Shown here one piece after another: positions 20,576 through 33,749 of a stretch of 64,000 bases of DNA. This DNA is from an uncultured Actinomycetes bacterium (GTDB lineage: Bacteria; Actinomycetota; Coriobacteriia; Coriobacteriales; Atopobiaceae). The stretch lies in NCBI GenBank assembly GCA_900314685.1, contig OMWE01000002.1:2577-66576 (forward strand), written 5' to 3'. Under the pieces are notes generated by a model that saw nothing but the letters and a program-made list of their open reading frames with translations, was not told where the DNA came from and did not search any database. How positions within the stretch are numbered: position 1 is the first letter of the stretch; the number at the start of each line of letters is the position of its first letter. Position numbers and translations under genes: made by a program.

Positions 20576-21128
20576 CAGTAGAGCGGGACAAGCGGATCAT
20601 TTAGTTTGCGGCGATAGTCGACATGCGACATGCCCCGATACCTCTACAGTGCGTCTACGGGCGATGGGCTATATCGGGGCGCTCTCGGCGTATGGTCCCT
20701 GCCGCAGAGATGCCGTCGAGCACAGAAATCAGCTCCTCAGCCTGATAGAAGACTCCCCGCCGACCCAGACTTGCTCATCGCGCAGTTCGCCCCCGAAACG
20801 CTACCTCCACGTACGGTTCTATTTCGCAGCTCTCGCCCGTTTGGTACGAGAGCATATAGGTGTTCGCGTCCTTCTAGGGACAATAAAGGAAGTGAAACTT
20901 AATTGACTTCCTTAACGATAATGCAATCTGAAGTGAGTGCAACAGAACAAGCACCGCGCGGGGAAATCGATCCCGGGCCAATCCGCACGCACAAAGGTTG
21001 GTGTGCCCGAGCGAAAGGTCCGATACCTCACGGGGATAATGTCCGCCAGTTCGGGTACCATCAAGAAGGCAAACGAGACACGTGCGTATTCGCTGCAAAG
21101 ACAAACGTGTACGCAAGAAAGGACAGAT
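20576..21128 (+). promoter_or_regulatory. Long leader/promoter region of clpP with a palindrome
   Basis: 553 bp with no credible gene. A palindrome AAGGAAGT (20886-20893) / ACTTCCTT (20906-20913) sits directly before a -10-like GATAAT (20917-20922), which would make it a repressor operator. Transcription from there leaves a leader of roughly 200 nt. No CIRCE or HAIR heat-shock operator was seen. Confidence 0.4.
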
Positions 21129-21749
21129 ATGATCAATCCCACAAACATCCCGCTCATCCCGTACGTGGTCGAGCAGACCCCGCGCGGCGAGCGCAGCTAC
21201 GACATCTACTCGCGCCTGCTGAACGACCGCATCGTCTTCCTCGGCGAGGAGATCACCCGCGACTCCGCCAACCTCGTGATCGCGCAGCTCCTGCACCTGG
21301 AGAGCCAGGACCCCGACAAGGACATCAACCTCTACATCGACTCGCCCGGCGGCGAGGTCTACGCCGGCCTCGGCATCCTCGACACGATGAACTTCATCAA
21401 GCCCGACGTCGCGACCATCTGCGTGGGCATGGCGGCCTCCATGGCCTCGGTCCTGCTCGCGGCCGGCGCCAAGGGCAAGCGCATGGCGCTGCCCAACTCC
21501 ATGATCCTCATCCACCAGCCCAGCTCCGGCGCCCAGGGCCAGCAGACCGAGATCGAGATCGCGGCCAAGGAGACCAAGTGGATCCGCGGACACATGGACG
21601 AGCTGCTCTCCCAGTACACCGGCCAGCCCGTGGAAAAGATCCATGCCGATACCGAGCGCGACAACTACATGCGTGCCCAGGAGGCCATGGAGTACGGTCT
21701 CGTTGACCGAGTCATCACGTCTCGCACCGAGCAGACCAAGGACGAATAG
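21129..21749 (+). CDS. clpP: ATP-dependent Clp protease proteolytic subunit
   Basis: 206 residues. The catalytic triad is visible: Ser104 in GMAASMAS, His129 in LIHQP and Asp178 in DTERDNYM. It forms the two-ring barrel that degrades substrates fed by ClpX. The ATG at 21129 follows AAGAAAGGAC; the frame is open further upstream but without family similarity. It is co-transcribed with clpX, which starts 46 bp later. Confidence 0.97.
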   Translation: MINPTNIPLIPYVVEQTPRGERSYDIYSRLLNDRIVFLGEEITRDSANLVIAQLLHLESQDPDKDINLYIDSPGGEVYAGLGILDTMNFIKPDVATICVGMAASMASVLLAAGAKGKRMALPNSMILIHQPSSGAQGQQTEIEIAAKETKWIRGHMDELLSQYTGQPVEKIHADTERDNYMRAQEAMEYGLVDRVITSRTEQTKDE

Positions 21750-21795
21750 CGCATAATTGCTCTCTGGAAACAGACGGCAGTTATTGAGGAGATAC

Positions 21796-23142
<1,347 letters not shown>

Positions 23143-23182
23143 GGGGTGCGCCTGCCGCAGGTTTTTCTTCTTTATTTCTGAC

Positions 23183-23220
23183 AAGGCCGGAGCTGGAGAG
23201 CGTTTCAGCCCCGGCCTTTG
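23183..23220 (+). terminator. Terminator after clpX
   Basis: Stem AAGGCCGG / CCGGCCTT with an interrupted inner helix GCTG/CAGC and a short T-run. Confidence 0.7.
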
Positions 23221-23322
23221 CTAGTGGTATGCTACATAGCCGTATGTTGGTCGCCCGTGGCGAGGCGCGCTCGAGACATGAGCGCCTACCACGACCACGG
23301 GCCCGGAAGAAAGAAGCACCGC

Positions 23323-26034
<2,712 letters not shown>

Positions 26035-26049
26035 GGTCGGACGGCGGAT

Positions 26050-26820
26050 ATGTGCACTCACGGCGCCCTTGTCGCGGCTTGGTACGGCAGTACCGACATC
26101 GCGGCAGGGGCGCGCGTTATGGTGCCTCTGATCAAGGAGCTCCGCGCCGCTTTCCCGGACCGTGAGGTAACGGCCGCCATCACCAGCCCGCGGGTGCGGG
26201 ACATCATTGCGCGCCGAGATCCTGGGGACAGACCTGCCGTCGCTTCCGCATATATCGATGACGTGCTCGATGCCGTCGGGGAGAGAGACGCGACGGAATC
26301 GGGATGCGCGGTGCTCCCGCTGCTCATCGCCGAGGGACCGCAGATGACACGTCTTCGCGAGGTGTGCGGCCGACGCGGCATCCGCGTGGGAGGCCCGCTG
26401 ATCGCGGACCGAGACGACGCCGTGCGTGTGGCGCGGGCAATCTGCGGACGGTATCCGGCGCGTGCGGGCCGTGTGGTCCTGTTTGTGGGTCATGGCTCGG
26501 GTACCACCGGGGACGACGCGTACCGCTGGGTCGCCGAGGCGGCCAGTGCGATGGGACGGACCGATGTCCGCGTGTGCCTGATGGGGGACGACCCTGACCC
26601 GACCCTCCCAACCGGCTGCGATGTGCTGCTGGTGCCGCTGATGCTCGTCGCGGGTACCCATATGGCCCGGGAGATTGCCGGCGCGGGGGAGGGAAGCCTG
26701 CGGTCACGTCTTTCTGCGATGGGGTACCAGGCAGATGCGGTCTTTGAGGGCATCGGGGAGCTGCCCGACATTCAGGAGCTGGCGGTGGATCACACCCGTG
26801 CGCTCCTCGGCCTCGACTAA
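26050..26820 (+). CDS. cbiK: CbiK-type sirohydrochlorin chelatase
   Basis: 256 residues of the anaerobic cobalt/iron chelatase family. Two metal-site histidines are recognisable: His148 in LFVGHGSGTT and His204 in PLMLVAGTHMAREIAG, matching the His pair of Salmonella CbiK. It inserts a divalent metal into sirohydrochlorin. The asrABC genes begin 108 bp downstream and AsrC needs siroheme, so ferrochelation is the likely role here. Cobalt insertion for B12 remains possible because no cob/cbi gene is present to decide. It is probably co-transcribed with valS. Confidence 0.82.
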   Translation: MCTHGALVAAWYGSTDIAAGARVMVPLIKELRAAFPDREVTAAITSPRVRDIIARRDPGDRPAVASAYIDDVLDAVGERDATESGCAVLPLLIAEGPQMTRLREVCGRRGIRVGGPLIADRDDAVRVARAICGRYPARAGRVVLFVGHGSGTTGDDAYRWVAEAASAMGRTDVRVCLMGDDPDPTLPTGCDVLLVPLMLVAGTHMAREIAGAGEGSLRSRLSAMGYQADAVFEGIGELPDIQELAVDHTRALLGLD

Positions 26821-26928
26821 GGCACGCCTCTCACACCCCCATGAAGAGTTTTACCGTTTCCTCACGAAATCCCGCGGGCAGGCATGCGACAATGTTTACA
26901 GCCTGTGGCATCGGAGAGGGAGGTACAG

Positions 26929-27978
26929 GTGGGATACGTACTGAGCCGGGATGGCATGGACGCCGTCCTCGGCAAACTCGGCGAGAGCTGTCTGATCTAC
27001 GCCCCGGTCACCAAGAAGGGCGAGGGTCGCTTTGAGGGCACCGATATCGTGCGCTACGATTTCGTGCACTCGATCGGCGAGATCGAGTTTGCCCGCAAGT
27101 CGGACTACTCCTTCAAGGAGATTCTGACGCCGCTTTCGGACACGCTTTTCTTCTTTGCGGACAACAAGGTGACGCCCGCGGGGGAGAAGACGGGTGCCGA
27201 CGAGCGCGACGTGATCGTCTTTGCGCGCGCCTGCGACCTCGCGGCGGTCAAGAGGCTGGACCAGATGTTTTTGCACAACGGTCCGGCAGACCCCTTCTAC
27301 CAGCGCATCCGCGAGCACGTGAGCTTTGTGTTGATGGGGTGCCCCGAGAGCTTTGAGACCTGCTTCTGCGTGAGCATGGGCACCAACATCGCCGAGGAGG
27401 GCTGGCGCTTCTCCGTCGATATCGACGGCGACGACGTGCGCTGCGCCGTCAAGGACGAGGCGCTCGACGAGCTCTTTGCCGCACATGCCGAGGCGCAGGC
27501 CGAGGTCGAGCCCGCGCACGTCGACGACAACCCGACCAAGGTGCGCATCCCCGAGACAGCGCCCAACGAGGTCTACAAGTCGCCGATGTGGGACGAGTAC
27601 ACCAAGCGCTGCCTCAAGTGCGGCCGCTGCACGGTGGCCTGCCCGACCTGCACCTGCTGGACGATGCAGGATACCTACTACACGCCCGAGGGCCGCGCGG
27701 GCGAGCGCCGTCGCGTGCAGGCCAGCTGCATGATCGACGGCTACACCAATGTGGCCGGCGGCGGCCAGTACCGCAAGACGGGCGGCGAGCGCATGCGCTT
27801 CAAGGTGCTGCACAAGGTGTACGACTTCCGCCGCCGTTTCGGGTACGACATGTGCGTGGGCTGCGGGCGCTGCGACGCCATCTGCCCCGAGTACATCTCC
27901 TTTGCCAACTGCGTGAACAAGCTGGCCGACGCCGTGGACGCGCTGGGCGCGGAAAGCGAGGTGAGCGACCATGAGTGA
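26929..27978 (+). CDS. asrA: Anaerobic sulfite reductase subunit A
   Basis: 349 residues. The N-terminal AsrA/HdrA-like part contains 'VIVFARACDLAAVKRLDQMF' and 'FVLMGCPESFETCFCVSMG'. The C-terminal half has two 4Fe-4S clusters: CLKCGRCTVACPTCTCW and CVGCGRCDAICPEY. It relays electrons from ferredoxin or AsrB to the catalytic AsrC subunit. The GTG at 26929 after GAGAGGGAGG fits best; an ATG frame 45 bp upstream lacks a ribosome site. The last 8 bp overlap asrB. Confidence 0.93.
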   Translation: MGYVLSRDGMDAVLGKLGESCLIYAPVTKKGEGRFEGTDIVRYDFVHSIGEIEFARKSDYSFKEILTPLSDTLFFFADNKVTPAGEKTGADERDVIVFARACDLAAVKRLDQMFLHNGPADPFYQRIREHVSFVLMGCPESFETCFCVSMGTNIAEEGWRFSVDIDGDDVRCAVKDEALDELFAAHAEAQAEVEPAHVDDNPTKVRIPETAPNEVYKSPMWDEYTKRCLKCGRCTVACPTCTCWTMQDTYYTPEGRAGERRRVQASCMIDGYTNVAGGGQYRKTGGERMRFKVLHKVYDFRRRFGYDMCVGCGRCDAICPEYISFANCVNKLADAVDALGAESEVSDHE

Positions 27979-28786
27979 GGTCTCGATGAATCCTCTGGAG
28001 AATCCGTACGTCCCCTGGCCGTCCAAGATCCTGCAGGTGATCCGCCACACAGGCAAGGAGTACACCTTCCGGATGGCGTACACCGGCGAGGTCAAGCCCG
28101 GTCAGTTCTTTGAGGTCTCCATCCCCAAGTACGGCGAGGCGCCGATCTCGGTCTCGGGTATCGACCCGGGCGTCTCGGTCGACCTCACCATCCGCCGCGT
28201 GGGCGTGGTGACGGGCGAGGTCTTCGAGCGCTACGAGGGCCAGGAGCTGCTGCTGCGCGGCCCCTATGGCAACGGCTTCGACGTGAGCCTCTACACAGGC
28301 GGCGAGACGGTCGTGGTGGCGGGCGGCACCGGCGTGTCCCCGGTCCGCGGCGTGATCGACGCCCTGGCTGCCTCCGACACTCCCAAGGACAAGTACGCCA
28401 TCGTGGGCTTCCGCAGCCCGGCCGACATGCTCTTCCGCGACGACCTGGCCCGCTGGGACCAGCTCATCAACCTCACGCTGACCGTCGACGGTGCGCCCGA
28501 GGGCTACGAGGGCAACATCGGACTCGTGACCAAGTACATCCCCGACCTGCCGCTGCGCGACGTCAAGACCGCGCAGGCCGTGGTCGTCGGACCGCCTCCC
28601 ATGATGCGCTTCACCATCATGGGCCTGCAGAAGCTGGGCATGCCCGACGAGAACATCTGGGTCTCCCAGGAGCGCCGCATGTGCTGCGGTCTGGGCAAGT
28701 GCGGCCACTGCCGCATCGGCGACAAGTACGTATGCCTCGACGGCCCGGTCTTCAACTACACCGAGTCCCGCAACATGATCGACTAA
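27971..28786 (+). CDS. asrB: Anaerobic sulfite reductase subunit B
   Basis: 271 residues. A ferredoxin-NADP reductase-like module binds FAD ('EAPISVSGIDPG') and NAD(P)H ('VVVAGGTGVSPVRGV'). The C-terminal cysteines in MCCGLGKCGHCRIGDKYVC hold a 2Fe-2S cluster as in PyrK/AsrB. It passes electrons from NADH to AsrA. It starts within the asrA stop region (8-bp overlap), indicating coupled translation, and ends 12 bp before asrC. Confidence 0.94.
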   Translation: MSEVSMNPLENPYVPWPSKILQVIRHTGKEYTFRMAYTGEVKPGQFFEVSIPKYGEAPISVSGIDPGVSVDLTIRRVGVVTGEVFERYEGQELLLRGPYGNGFDVSLYTGGETVVVAGGTGVSPVRGVIDALAASDTPKDKYAIVGFRSPADMLFRDDLARWDQLINLTLTVDGAPEGYEGNIGLVTKYIPDLPLRDVKTAQAVVVGPPPMMRFTIMGLQKLGMPDENIWVSQERRMCCGLGKCGHCRIGDKYVCLDGPVFNYTESRNMID

Positions 28787-28798
28787 GGAGGCGGCAGC

Positions 28799-29935
28799 AT
28801 GAGCGAAAAGAACGAGCCGACCGGGACCCCCGAGGTCCCGGCAGCCGAGAGCGTCCTTGATTTCGGCACCACCAGCCAAGACGGCCGCTTTATCCGCCAG
28901 GAGACCGACAAGGAGCCGGTCGTGACCCCGGACGGCACGCCCGAGCAGGTGCGCGATGTCGACGTCAAGGCGCTGATGAAGAACGCCTTCCGTCAGTCCA
29001 AGGTCCACGGCGAGACGGCGAGCCGCGTCCGTGTGCCCGGCGGCGTGATCTCCGCCGAGTCGCTCGAGAAGATCGTGCACATCGCGGAGTGGTACGGCGA
29101 CGGCACCATCTTCCTGACCAACCGCCAGGGCATCGAGATCCCGGGCATCCGCCTGGAGGACCGCGAGGCGGTCAACGCCGAGCTCCAGGAGGTCATCGAT
29201 GCGTCCGGCGTCAACCAGGAGAAATGGGGGATGGGCTACCCCGCATCGGGCACGCGCAACATCGTCGCCTGCCCCGGCGCCCGCCTGTGCCCCTTCGGCT
29301 GCTACGACACGACCGCCTTCGCCAAGCGCATGGACAAGGCGATCTTCCCGCACGACCGCCACGTCAAGATCGCCTTCACCGGCTGCTCCAACGACTGCGC
29401 GCACGTGGCCCTCAACGACTTCGGCATCATCGGCATGACCGAGCCTCAGTACGACCCCGACCGCTGCATCGGCTGCGAGCAGTGCGTCAACTGGTGCCGC
29501 AAGCGCTCCGTCGGCGCCCTCTCCATCCAGGGCGGCAAGGTCGTCCGCGACGAGAACCTCTGCATCGGCTGCGGCGTGTGCGTCGTCTACTGCCCGACCC
29601 GCGCGTGGACCCGCTCCAAGGAACACTACTTCCGCGTCAAGCTCCTGGGCCGCACCGGCAAGCAGAACCCGCGTCTCGCCGAGGACTTCGCCCGCTGGAT
29701 CGACGAGGACTCCATCGTCAAGATGGCGCAGAACGTCTACGCCTACATCGAGGAGTACATCGACCCCGCCGCGCCCAACGGCAAGGAGCACGTGGGCTAC
29801 ATCGTCGACCGCACCGGTTTCGACGAGTTCCTCAAGTGGATCATGAAAGACGTGCACCCCGGCCCCAAGGCGCAGATCGCCAACCACATCTACTGGGGCG
29901 GCAAGCGCTACGACCGGTCCAACGAGCTGAGGTAA
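28799..29935 (+). CDS. asrC: Anaerobic sulfite reductase catalytic subunit C
   Basis: 378 residues. The siroheme-4Fe4S ligands are in CPGARLCPFGC and GCSNDCAH, and two ferredoxin clusters follow in CIGCEQCVNWC and CIGCGVCVVYC. It reduces sulfite to sulfide with six electrons. A 45-residue Pro/Glu-rich N-terminal extension precedes the conserved domain. It is preceded by GGAGGCGGC. It is the last gene of the asrABC operon, followed by a terminator. This system is a route to hydrogen sulfide in gut anaerobes. Confidence 0.94.
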   Translation: MSEKNEPTGTPEVPAAESVLDFGTTSQDGRFIRQETDKEPVVTPDGTPEQVRDVDVKALMKNAFRQSKVHGETASRVRVPGGVISAESLEKIVHIAEWYGDGTIFLTNRQGIEIPGIRLEDREAVNAELQEVIDASGVNQEKWGMGYPASGTRNIVACPGARLCPFGCYDTTAFAKRMDKAIFPHDRHVKIAFTGCSNDCAHVALNDFGIIGMTEPQYDPDRCIGCEQCVNWCRKRSVGALSIQGGKVVRDENLCIGCGVCVVYCPTRAWTRSKEHYFRVKLLGRTGKQNPRLAEDFARWIDEDSIVKMAQNVYAYIEEYIDPAAPNGKEHVGYIVDRTGFDEFLKWIMKDVHPGPKAQIANHIYWGGKRYDRSNELR

Positions 29936-29967
29936 GACAAACAGGTAAGACAAGCACGCGGCACGCT

Positions 29968-30015
29968 GCCCGGGGGTCCTTCTTGCCAAGCAGGACTGAC
30001 CCCCGGGCGTTTGTC
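29968..30015 (+). terminator. Terminator after asrC, nested in a larger inverted repeat
   Basis: Stem GCCCGGGGGTC (29968-29978) / GACCCCCGGGC (29998-30008), then GTTTGTCTT. An outer repeat GGTAAGACAAAC (29932-29943) pairs with GTTTGTCTTACC (30009-30020), starting at the asrC stop itself. Confidence 0.8.
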
Positions 30016-30068
30016 TTACCGATCGGGGCGGAAGCCCAAGCGCTTGTCTTGCCAAGCGGCACCCTGAG

Positions 30069-30143
30069 CACCCTCCTGCACTGAAAACACCCTCCTACAC
30101 CGGGTTTGCTGCGAAAACGCGCAAAACCCTGTGCAGGAGGGTG
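30069..30143. repeat. Hairpin repeat with CACCCTCCTGCAC motif
   Basis: CACCCTCCTGCAC at 30069-30081 is repeated as CACCCTCCTACAC at 30088-30100, which opens a hairpin whose right arm (30121-30143) ends GTGCAGGAGGGTG. The stem is about 22 bp with an 11-nt loop. No long T-run follows. It lies between asrC and the convergent epimerase gene. Confidence 0.7.
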
Positions 30144-30195
30144 ATTTCATATCGCGGAGCCGTTTAGAAAAACCCACGCACGCTGGGTTTTCTGC

Positions 30196-31104
30196 CTACA
30201 GCAGCGTGACCGTGAAGCTCTTCTCCACCGTGTCGCCGGGCTCGCAGTAGAGCGTGCCCTGCTTGTGCTCGAAGGTGTCGTCCTCGTCGGTGCGGGTCGC
30301 GGTGCCGGTCCAGGGCTCGATGGCGAGGAAGGGCGCGTCGCCCGTCTCGCAGCCCGCGGACCAGACGCCCAGGTAGGGGAAGTCCGCGAAGTCCACGCGC
30401 AGGACGGGACCGCTCGTCTTGCCGGCGAGGGTGACGGTGGATCCGGGCGTGTGCTCCAGCTCGATGGTGTCGTGGACGAAGAGGCCGCGGGAGAGCGGCA
30501 TGCGGTCGGCGTTGTCGACGATGGGGGTGTGGATGCCGTAGTCCCAGAGTCCCCCGACGACGCCGGGGGAGGCGTAGGTCCAGGGCTCGGAGAAGACGAG
30601 CTCGTAGTCCTCCCAGGCGTCGGTACGACCCGGCGCGGGGACGTTGAAGGCCGGATGCCCGCCGACGGAGAAGGGCATGACGCGGTCGCCCGTGTTGGTG
30701 ACCTCGAAGGTCTGGCGCAGGGTGTCGGGCTCCCCGTCCGCGGTGCTGGCCTCGAGGCTGTAGGTCATGTCGAGGACAAAGGGATAGGGGTAGGCGGCGA
30801 GGGTGCTCTCGTTGGACTCCAGGCGCATCGTGGCCATGCCGGAGCCGACCGACCAGACCTCGAAGTCGTTGATGCGGGCGACACCGTGGCGGCCCATCGC
30901 GCAGGGGCCGGCGGCGGAGACCGCCTTGTCGTCGCGGAGGTTGCCGACGATGGGGAAGAGCACGGGCGCGTGGCGGGGCCACCAGCGGTCATCGGCCTGC
31001 CAGAGGTACTCGTCGACGCCGCGTTTGAGGCTCGCGAGCTCGGCGCCCCTGATCTTGACCTGTGCGGTGAGCGCGCCGTTCTCGATGGTGATGACGTCGG
31101 ACAT
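30196..31104 (-). CDS. Aldose 1-epimerase family protein
   Basis: 302 residues with the galactose-mutarotase fold: 'GAELASLKRGVDEYLWQADDRWW', 'HAPVLFPIVGNLRDD' and the catalytic 'FSVGGHPAFNVP' (His as acid) with a C-terminal 'LAIEPWTG' (Glu base). It resembles the LacX-like branch. It interconverts sugar anomers; the substrate is unknown. The start follows GGGGGAAGGA. It is divergent from the MalY-like gene. Confidence 0.88.
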   Translation of the reverse strand: MSDVITIENGALTAQVKIRGAELASLKRGVDEYLWQADDRWWPRHAPVLFPIVGNLRDDKAVSAAGPCAMGRHGVARINDFEVWSVGSGMATMRLESNESTLAAYPYPFVLDMTYSLEASTADGEPDTLRQTFEVTNTGDRVMPFSVGGHPAFNVPAPGRTDAWEDYELVFSEPWTYASPGVVGGLWDYGIHTPIVDNADRMPLSRGLFVHDTIELEHTPGSTVTLAGKTSGPVLRVDFADFPYLGVWSAGCETGDAPFLAIEPWTGTATRTDEDDTFEHKQGTLYCEPGDTVEKSFTVTLL

Positions 31105-31264
31105 GGGCTTTCCTTCCCCCGATTTTCTTTGGACGCTATCATTTTAGGGTGTTGAAGAAGACATGCGCGCACGCATCGGGGAAGGGCATGTACGGGCGAT
31201 TCGCGGACGGGCGGGGCCTGCAACCGGGTGCGTGCAGATGAGGCAAGAAGAGAGGGCGGACGAC

Positions 31265-32482
31265 ATGGCAAAGACATACGATTTCACCAGCATCATGCAG
31301 CGCAAGGGGCACGACGCCATGGCCTACGACGCGGTCGGCAACGACCCCTGGGGCTTTGCGCCCAAACCGCCCAAGGAGGGCTTTGACTTCATCCCCCTGT
31401 GGGTCGCGGACATGAACTTCCCGACCTGCCCCTCTGTGACCGACGCAATCATCGCGCGCGCCCGCGAGCCGCATTTCGGCTACTTCTCTCCGTCGGACGA
31501 GTACTACCAGGCCATCATCAACTGGCGCCGCCCCGGTCACGCCGCGCTCACGCCCGCCGAGATCGGCTACGAGAACGGCGTGCACGGGTTCATCACCAGC
31601 GCCATGCAGGTGCTCACCCAGCCCGGCGACAACATCCTGCTGCACAGCCCCGTCTACATCGGTTTCCGCGAGGACGTCGAAGGCCTCGGGCGCCACAGCG
31701 TGTACAGCCCGCTCTACCTGGATGGGGACGGCGTCTGGCGCATGGACTACGAGGACATGGCACGCAAGATCGAGGACAACGGCATCCGCGTCGCCATCTT
31801 CTGCTCGCCGCACAACCCGACCGGCCGCGTGTGGGAGCCCGAGGAGATCGAGCGGGCCATGGCGGTCTACGAGGTGCACGACGTCACGGTGATCTCCGAC
31901 GAGATCTGGGCCGACCTCGTCTATCCCGGCCGCGTCCACACCCCGACGCAGTCGGTCTCGGACTGGGCGCATGAGCACGTCGTGGCTGCCTATGCGCCGT
32001 CCAAGACCTTCAACCTGGCGGGCCTCATCGGCTCCTACCACATCATCTACAACGAGGAGCTGCGCGAACGCATCACCAAGCACGGCGACGACACCCACTA
32101 CAACTCGATGAACGTCCTGTCCATGCACGCCCTGATCGGCGGCTACTCCGCCGAGGGGCGTGCCTGGCTGGACCAGCTCAACGAGACGATCGAGGGCAAC
32201 GCGCGCTTTGCCTATGATTTTGCGAAGCAGAACCTGCCGGGCGTCAGGGTCGCGATGCCGCAGGGCACCTACATGCTCTGGCTCGACTGCACCGACTACT
32301 GCGCGCGCACCGGACGCTCAATCGACGAGGTCATCGACGCCGGCTGGGAGGTCGGCGTGGGCTGGCAGGACGGCCGCAACTTCGAGGGCCCCTGCCACAT
32401 CCGCGTGAACCTAGCCTCGCCGCTCACGCGCATCCAGGAAGCCTTCCGCCGCATGCAGGAGCATGTCTTCGTCGGGGAGTGA
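31265..32482 (+). CDS. MalY/PatB-type PLP-dependent C-S lyase
   Basis: 405 residues, fold type I aminotransferase. The N-terminal 'PLWVADMNFPTCPSV' is typical of MalY/PatB cystathionine beta-lyases. PLP-site features are 'CSPHNPTGRVW', 'ISDEIWADLVYPG' and the Schiff-base lysine in SKTFNLAG (Lys247). It likely cleaves cystathionine or cysteine to pyruvate, ammonia and a thiol. The start at 31265 follows AGAGAGGGC; an upstream in-frame ATG at 31238 is weaker. It is convergent with the next gene, with 23 bp between stops. Confidence 0.9.
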   Translation: MAKTYDFTSIMQRKGHDAMAYDAVGNDPWGFAPKPPKEGFDFIPLWVADMNFPTCPSVTDAIIARAREPHFGYFSPSDEYYQAIINWRRPGHAALTPAEIGYENGVHGFITSAMQVLTQPGDNILLHSPVYIGFREDVEGLGRHSVYSPLYLDGDGVWRMDYEDMARKIEDNGIRVAIFCSPHNPTGRVWEPEEIERAMAVYEVHDVTVISDEIWADLVYPGRVHTPTQSVSDWAHEHVVAAYAPSKTFNLAGLIGSYHIIYNEELRERITKHGDDTHYNSMNVLSMHALIGGYSAEGRAWLDQLNETIEGNARFAYDFAKQNLPGVRVAMPQGTYMLWLDCTDYCARTGRSIDEVIDAGWEVGVGWQDGRNFEGPCHIRVNLASPLTRIQEAFRRMQEHVFVGE

Positions 32483-32505
32483 CACGTTCCCGAAGCCGAA
32501 GGGGA

Positions 32506-33453
32506 CTACCTGAGACCAAAGAGACGGTCGGCATTGGCGTGCATGACGTCCTCGCGTATGCCCTCTAGCTCGGGGCAGGTCAGCAGCTGCTCGTTGCGGG
32601 CCGCGATGAGCGGTGCGGGCGTGTAGGGGAAGTCCGCACCGAACACGATGTGCTTCGGGTCGGCCATCGAGAGCAGCGCTGGCAGCCCGGTGGGGAAGAT
32701 GTCGCCCGCGATATCAAACCAAAGACGCCCGATCTCCTCGTCGACATCGACGGGTTCCATCATGCCCGCCGGCACGAGCACGCGCGAGATGCCCGCGAGA
32801 CGGGCGGCGACCAGCGGCAGGTAGGAGCCCGCGTGCGGAACGACGACCCGCATGTGCGGATGCCGTGCGAGCGTGCCCGACGTGATGAGGTCGAGGACCG
32901 TGCGCGTGGTGTCGGCGACGAACTCGAAGAGGGGCTTGGGGCCCGCGGTGAAGCACCCCTGCGGGACCTCCTGCGGCGCATTGGGGTGGATGATGACGAC
33001 GGACCCGCGTGCGTCGAGGAAGTCGTAGAGGGGCTCGAAGCGTACGTCTCCCGCATAGACGCCGCCCGCGTTGGACGTGATCTTCACACCGAGAGCCCCG
33101 AGGTCGTCGAGCGCGTGCCGTGCTTCTTCGACGGACTCGTCCACGCAGGGAGTCGGGAGCACGGCACAGAAGCCGAAACGATCGGCATGCGCGGAGCAAA
33201 AGTCGGCGAACTCCTCGTTTATCCTGCGCGCCCAGTAGGCGGAGCGGGCGGGTTTGCCCAGATATATGTGGGGCGAGGAGATCGTGAGCACGGAGTAGTC
33301 GATGCCGACCTCGTCCACGAATGCGAGCGCCTTCTCCGCCGACCATTTGGGTTGGGGGAACCCGTCGATAGACTTCGGGTCGGCGCCGGCCTCATCAAAG
33401 AAGGCAAGGTAGCTGGGCGGGAGCATGTGAGAGTGGACGTCGACGATGCGCAT
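32506..33453 (-). CDS. ACMSD-like amidohydrolase
   Basis: 315 residues, TIM-barrel metal-dependent hydrolase of the amidohydrolase-2 family. The metal motif DVHSHMLP is at residues 5-12, further histidines occur in 'IIHPNAPQE' and 'VVVPHAGSYLPL', and the final Asp in 'IVFGADFPYTPA'. Relatives decarboxylate or hydrolyse aromatic acids; the substrate is not deducible. The start at 33453 follows AAAGGAGAACC. It stands alone. Confidence 0.87.
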   Translation of the reverse strand: MRIVDVHSHMLPPSYLAFFDEAGADPKSIDGFPQPKWSAEKALAFVDEVGIDYSVLTISSPHIYLGKPARSAYWARRINEEFADFCSAHADRFGFCAVLPTPCVDESVEEARHALDDLGALGVKITSNAGGVYAGDVRFEPLYDFLDARGSVVIIHPNAPQEVPQGCFTAGPKPLFEFVADTTRTVLDLITSGTLARHPHMRVVVPHAGSYLPLVAARLAGISRVLVPAGMMEPVDVDEEIGRLWFDIAGDIFPTGLPALLSMADPKHIVFGADFPYTPAPLIAARNEQLLTCPELEGIREDVMHANADRLFGLR

Positions 33454-33749
33454 GGTTCTCCTTTGTGTGGCGGCCTGTCGTATCCGTAAAGGCGGTCTGT
33501 CGTATCCGATGGTAGTGCAAGCGCAGAAGACGTGCGTGAGGGATGCGCGTGCTGCGGCGACGTATCGCACGCAGGCGCATCGGAGGCAGGCACATCGCAC
33601 GTAAGTTCACCTGGAACAGGCGCACCGGAGACGGGCACATCACGAGCTGACGCATCCCTTACCGCCACATGACGCAATGCGTCGGAAACGGGAACCATAG
33701 GAAAGACGGGCGGACATTCCCCTGATATGGGGTTGGTATCCTAAGCGCG
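33454..33749. other. Intergenic region with short direct repeats
   Basis: GGCGGCCTGTCGTATCCG (33469-33486) is repeated with one change at 33491-33508, 22 bp apart. Further on, two related blocks beginning CAGGCGCA(T/C)CGGAG occur 36-42 bp apart around 33570-33650. No gene is evident. A -10-like TATCCT at 33737-33742 lies 8 bp before the next start codon. Confidence 0.5.

Noticed and set aside
20562..20906. Gene between tig and clpP
   Set aside because: The open frame has no ribosome site, overlaps the tig terminator, and encodes a basic, Cys-scattered sequence without family resemblance.
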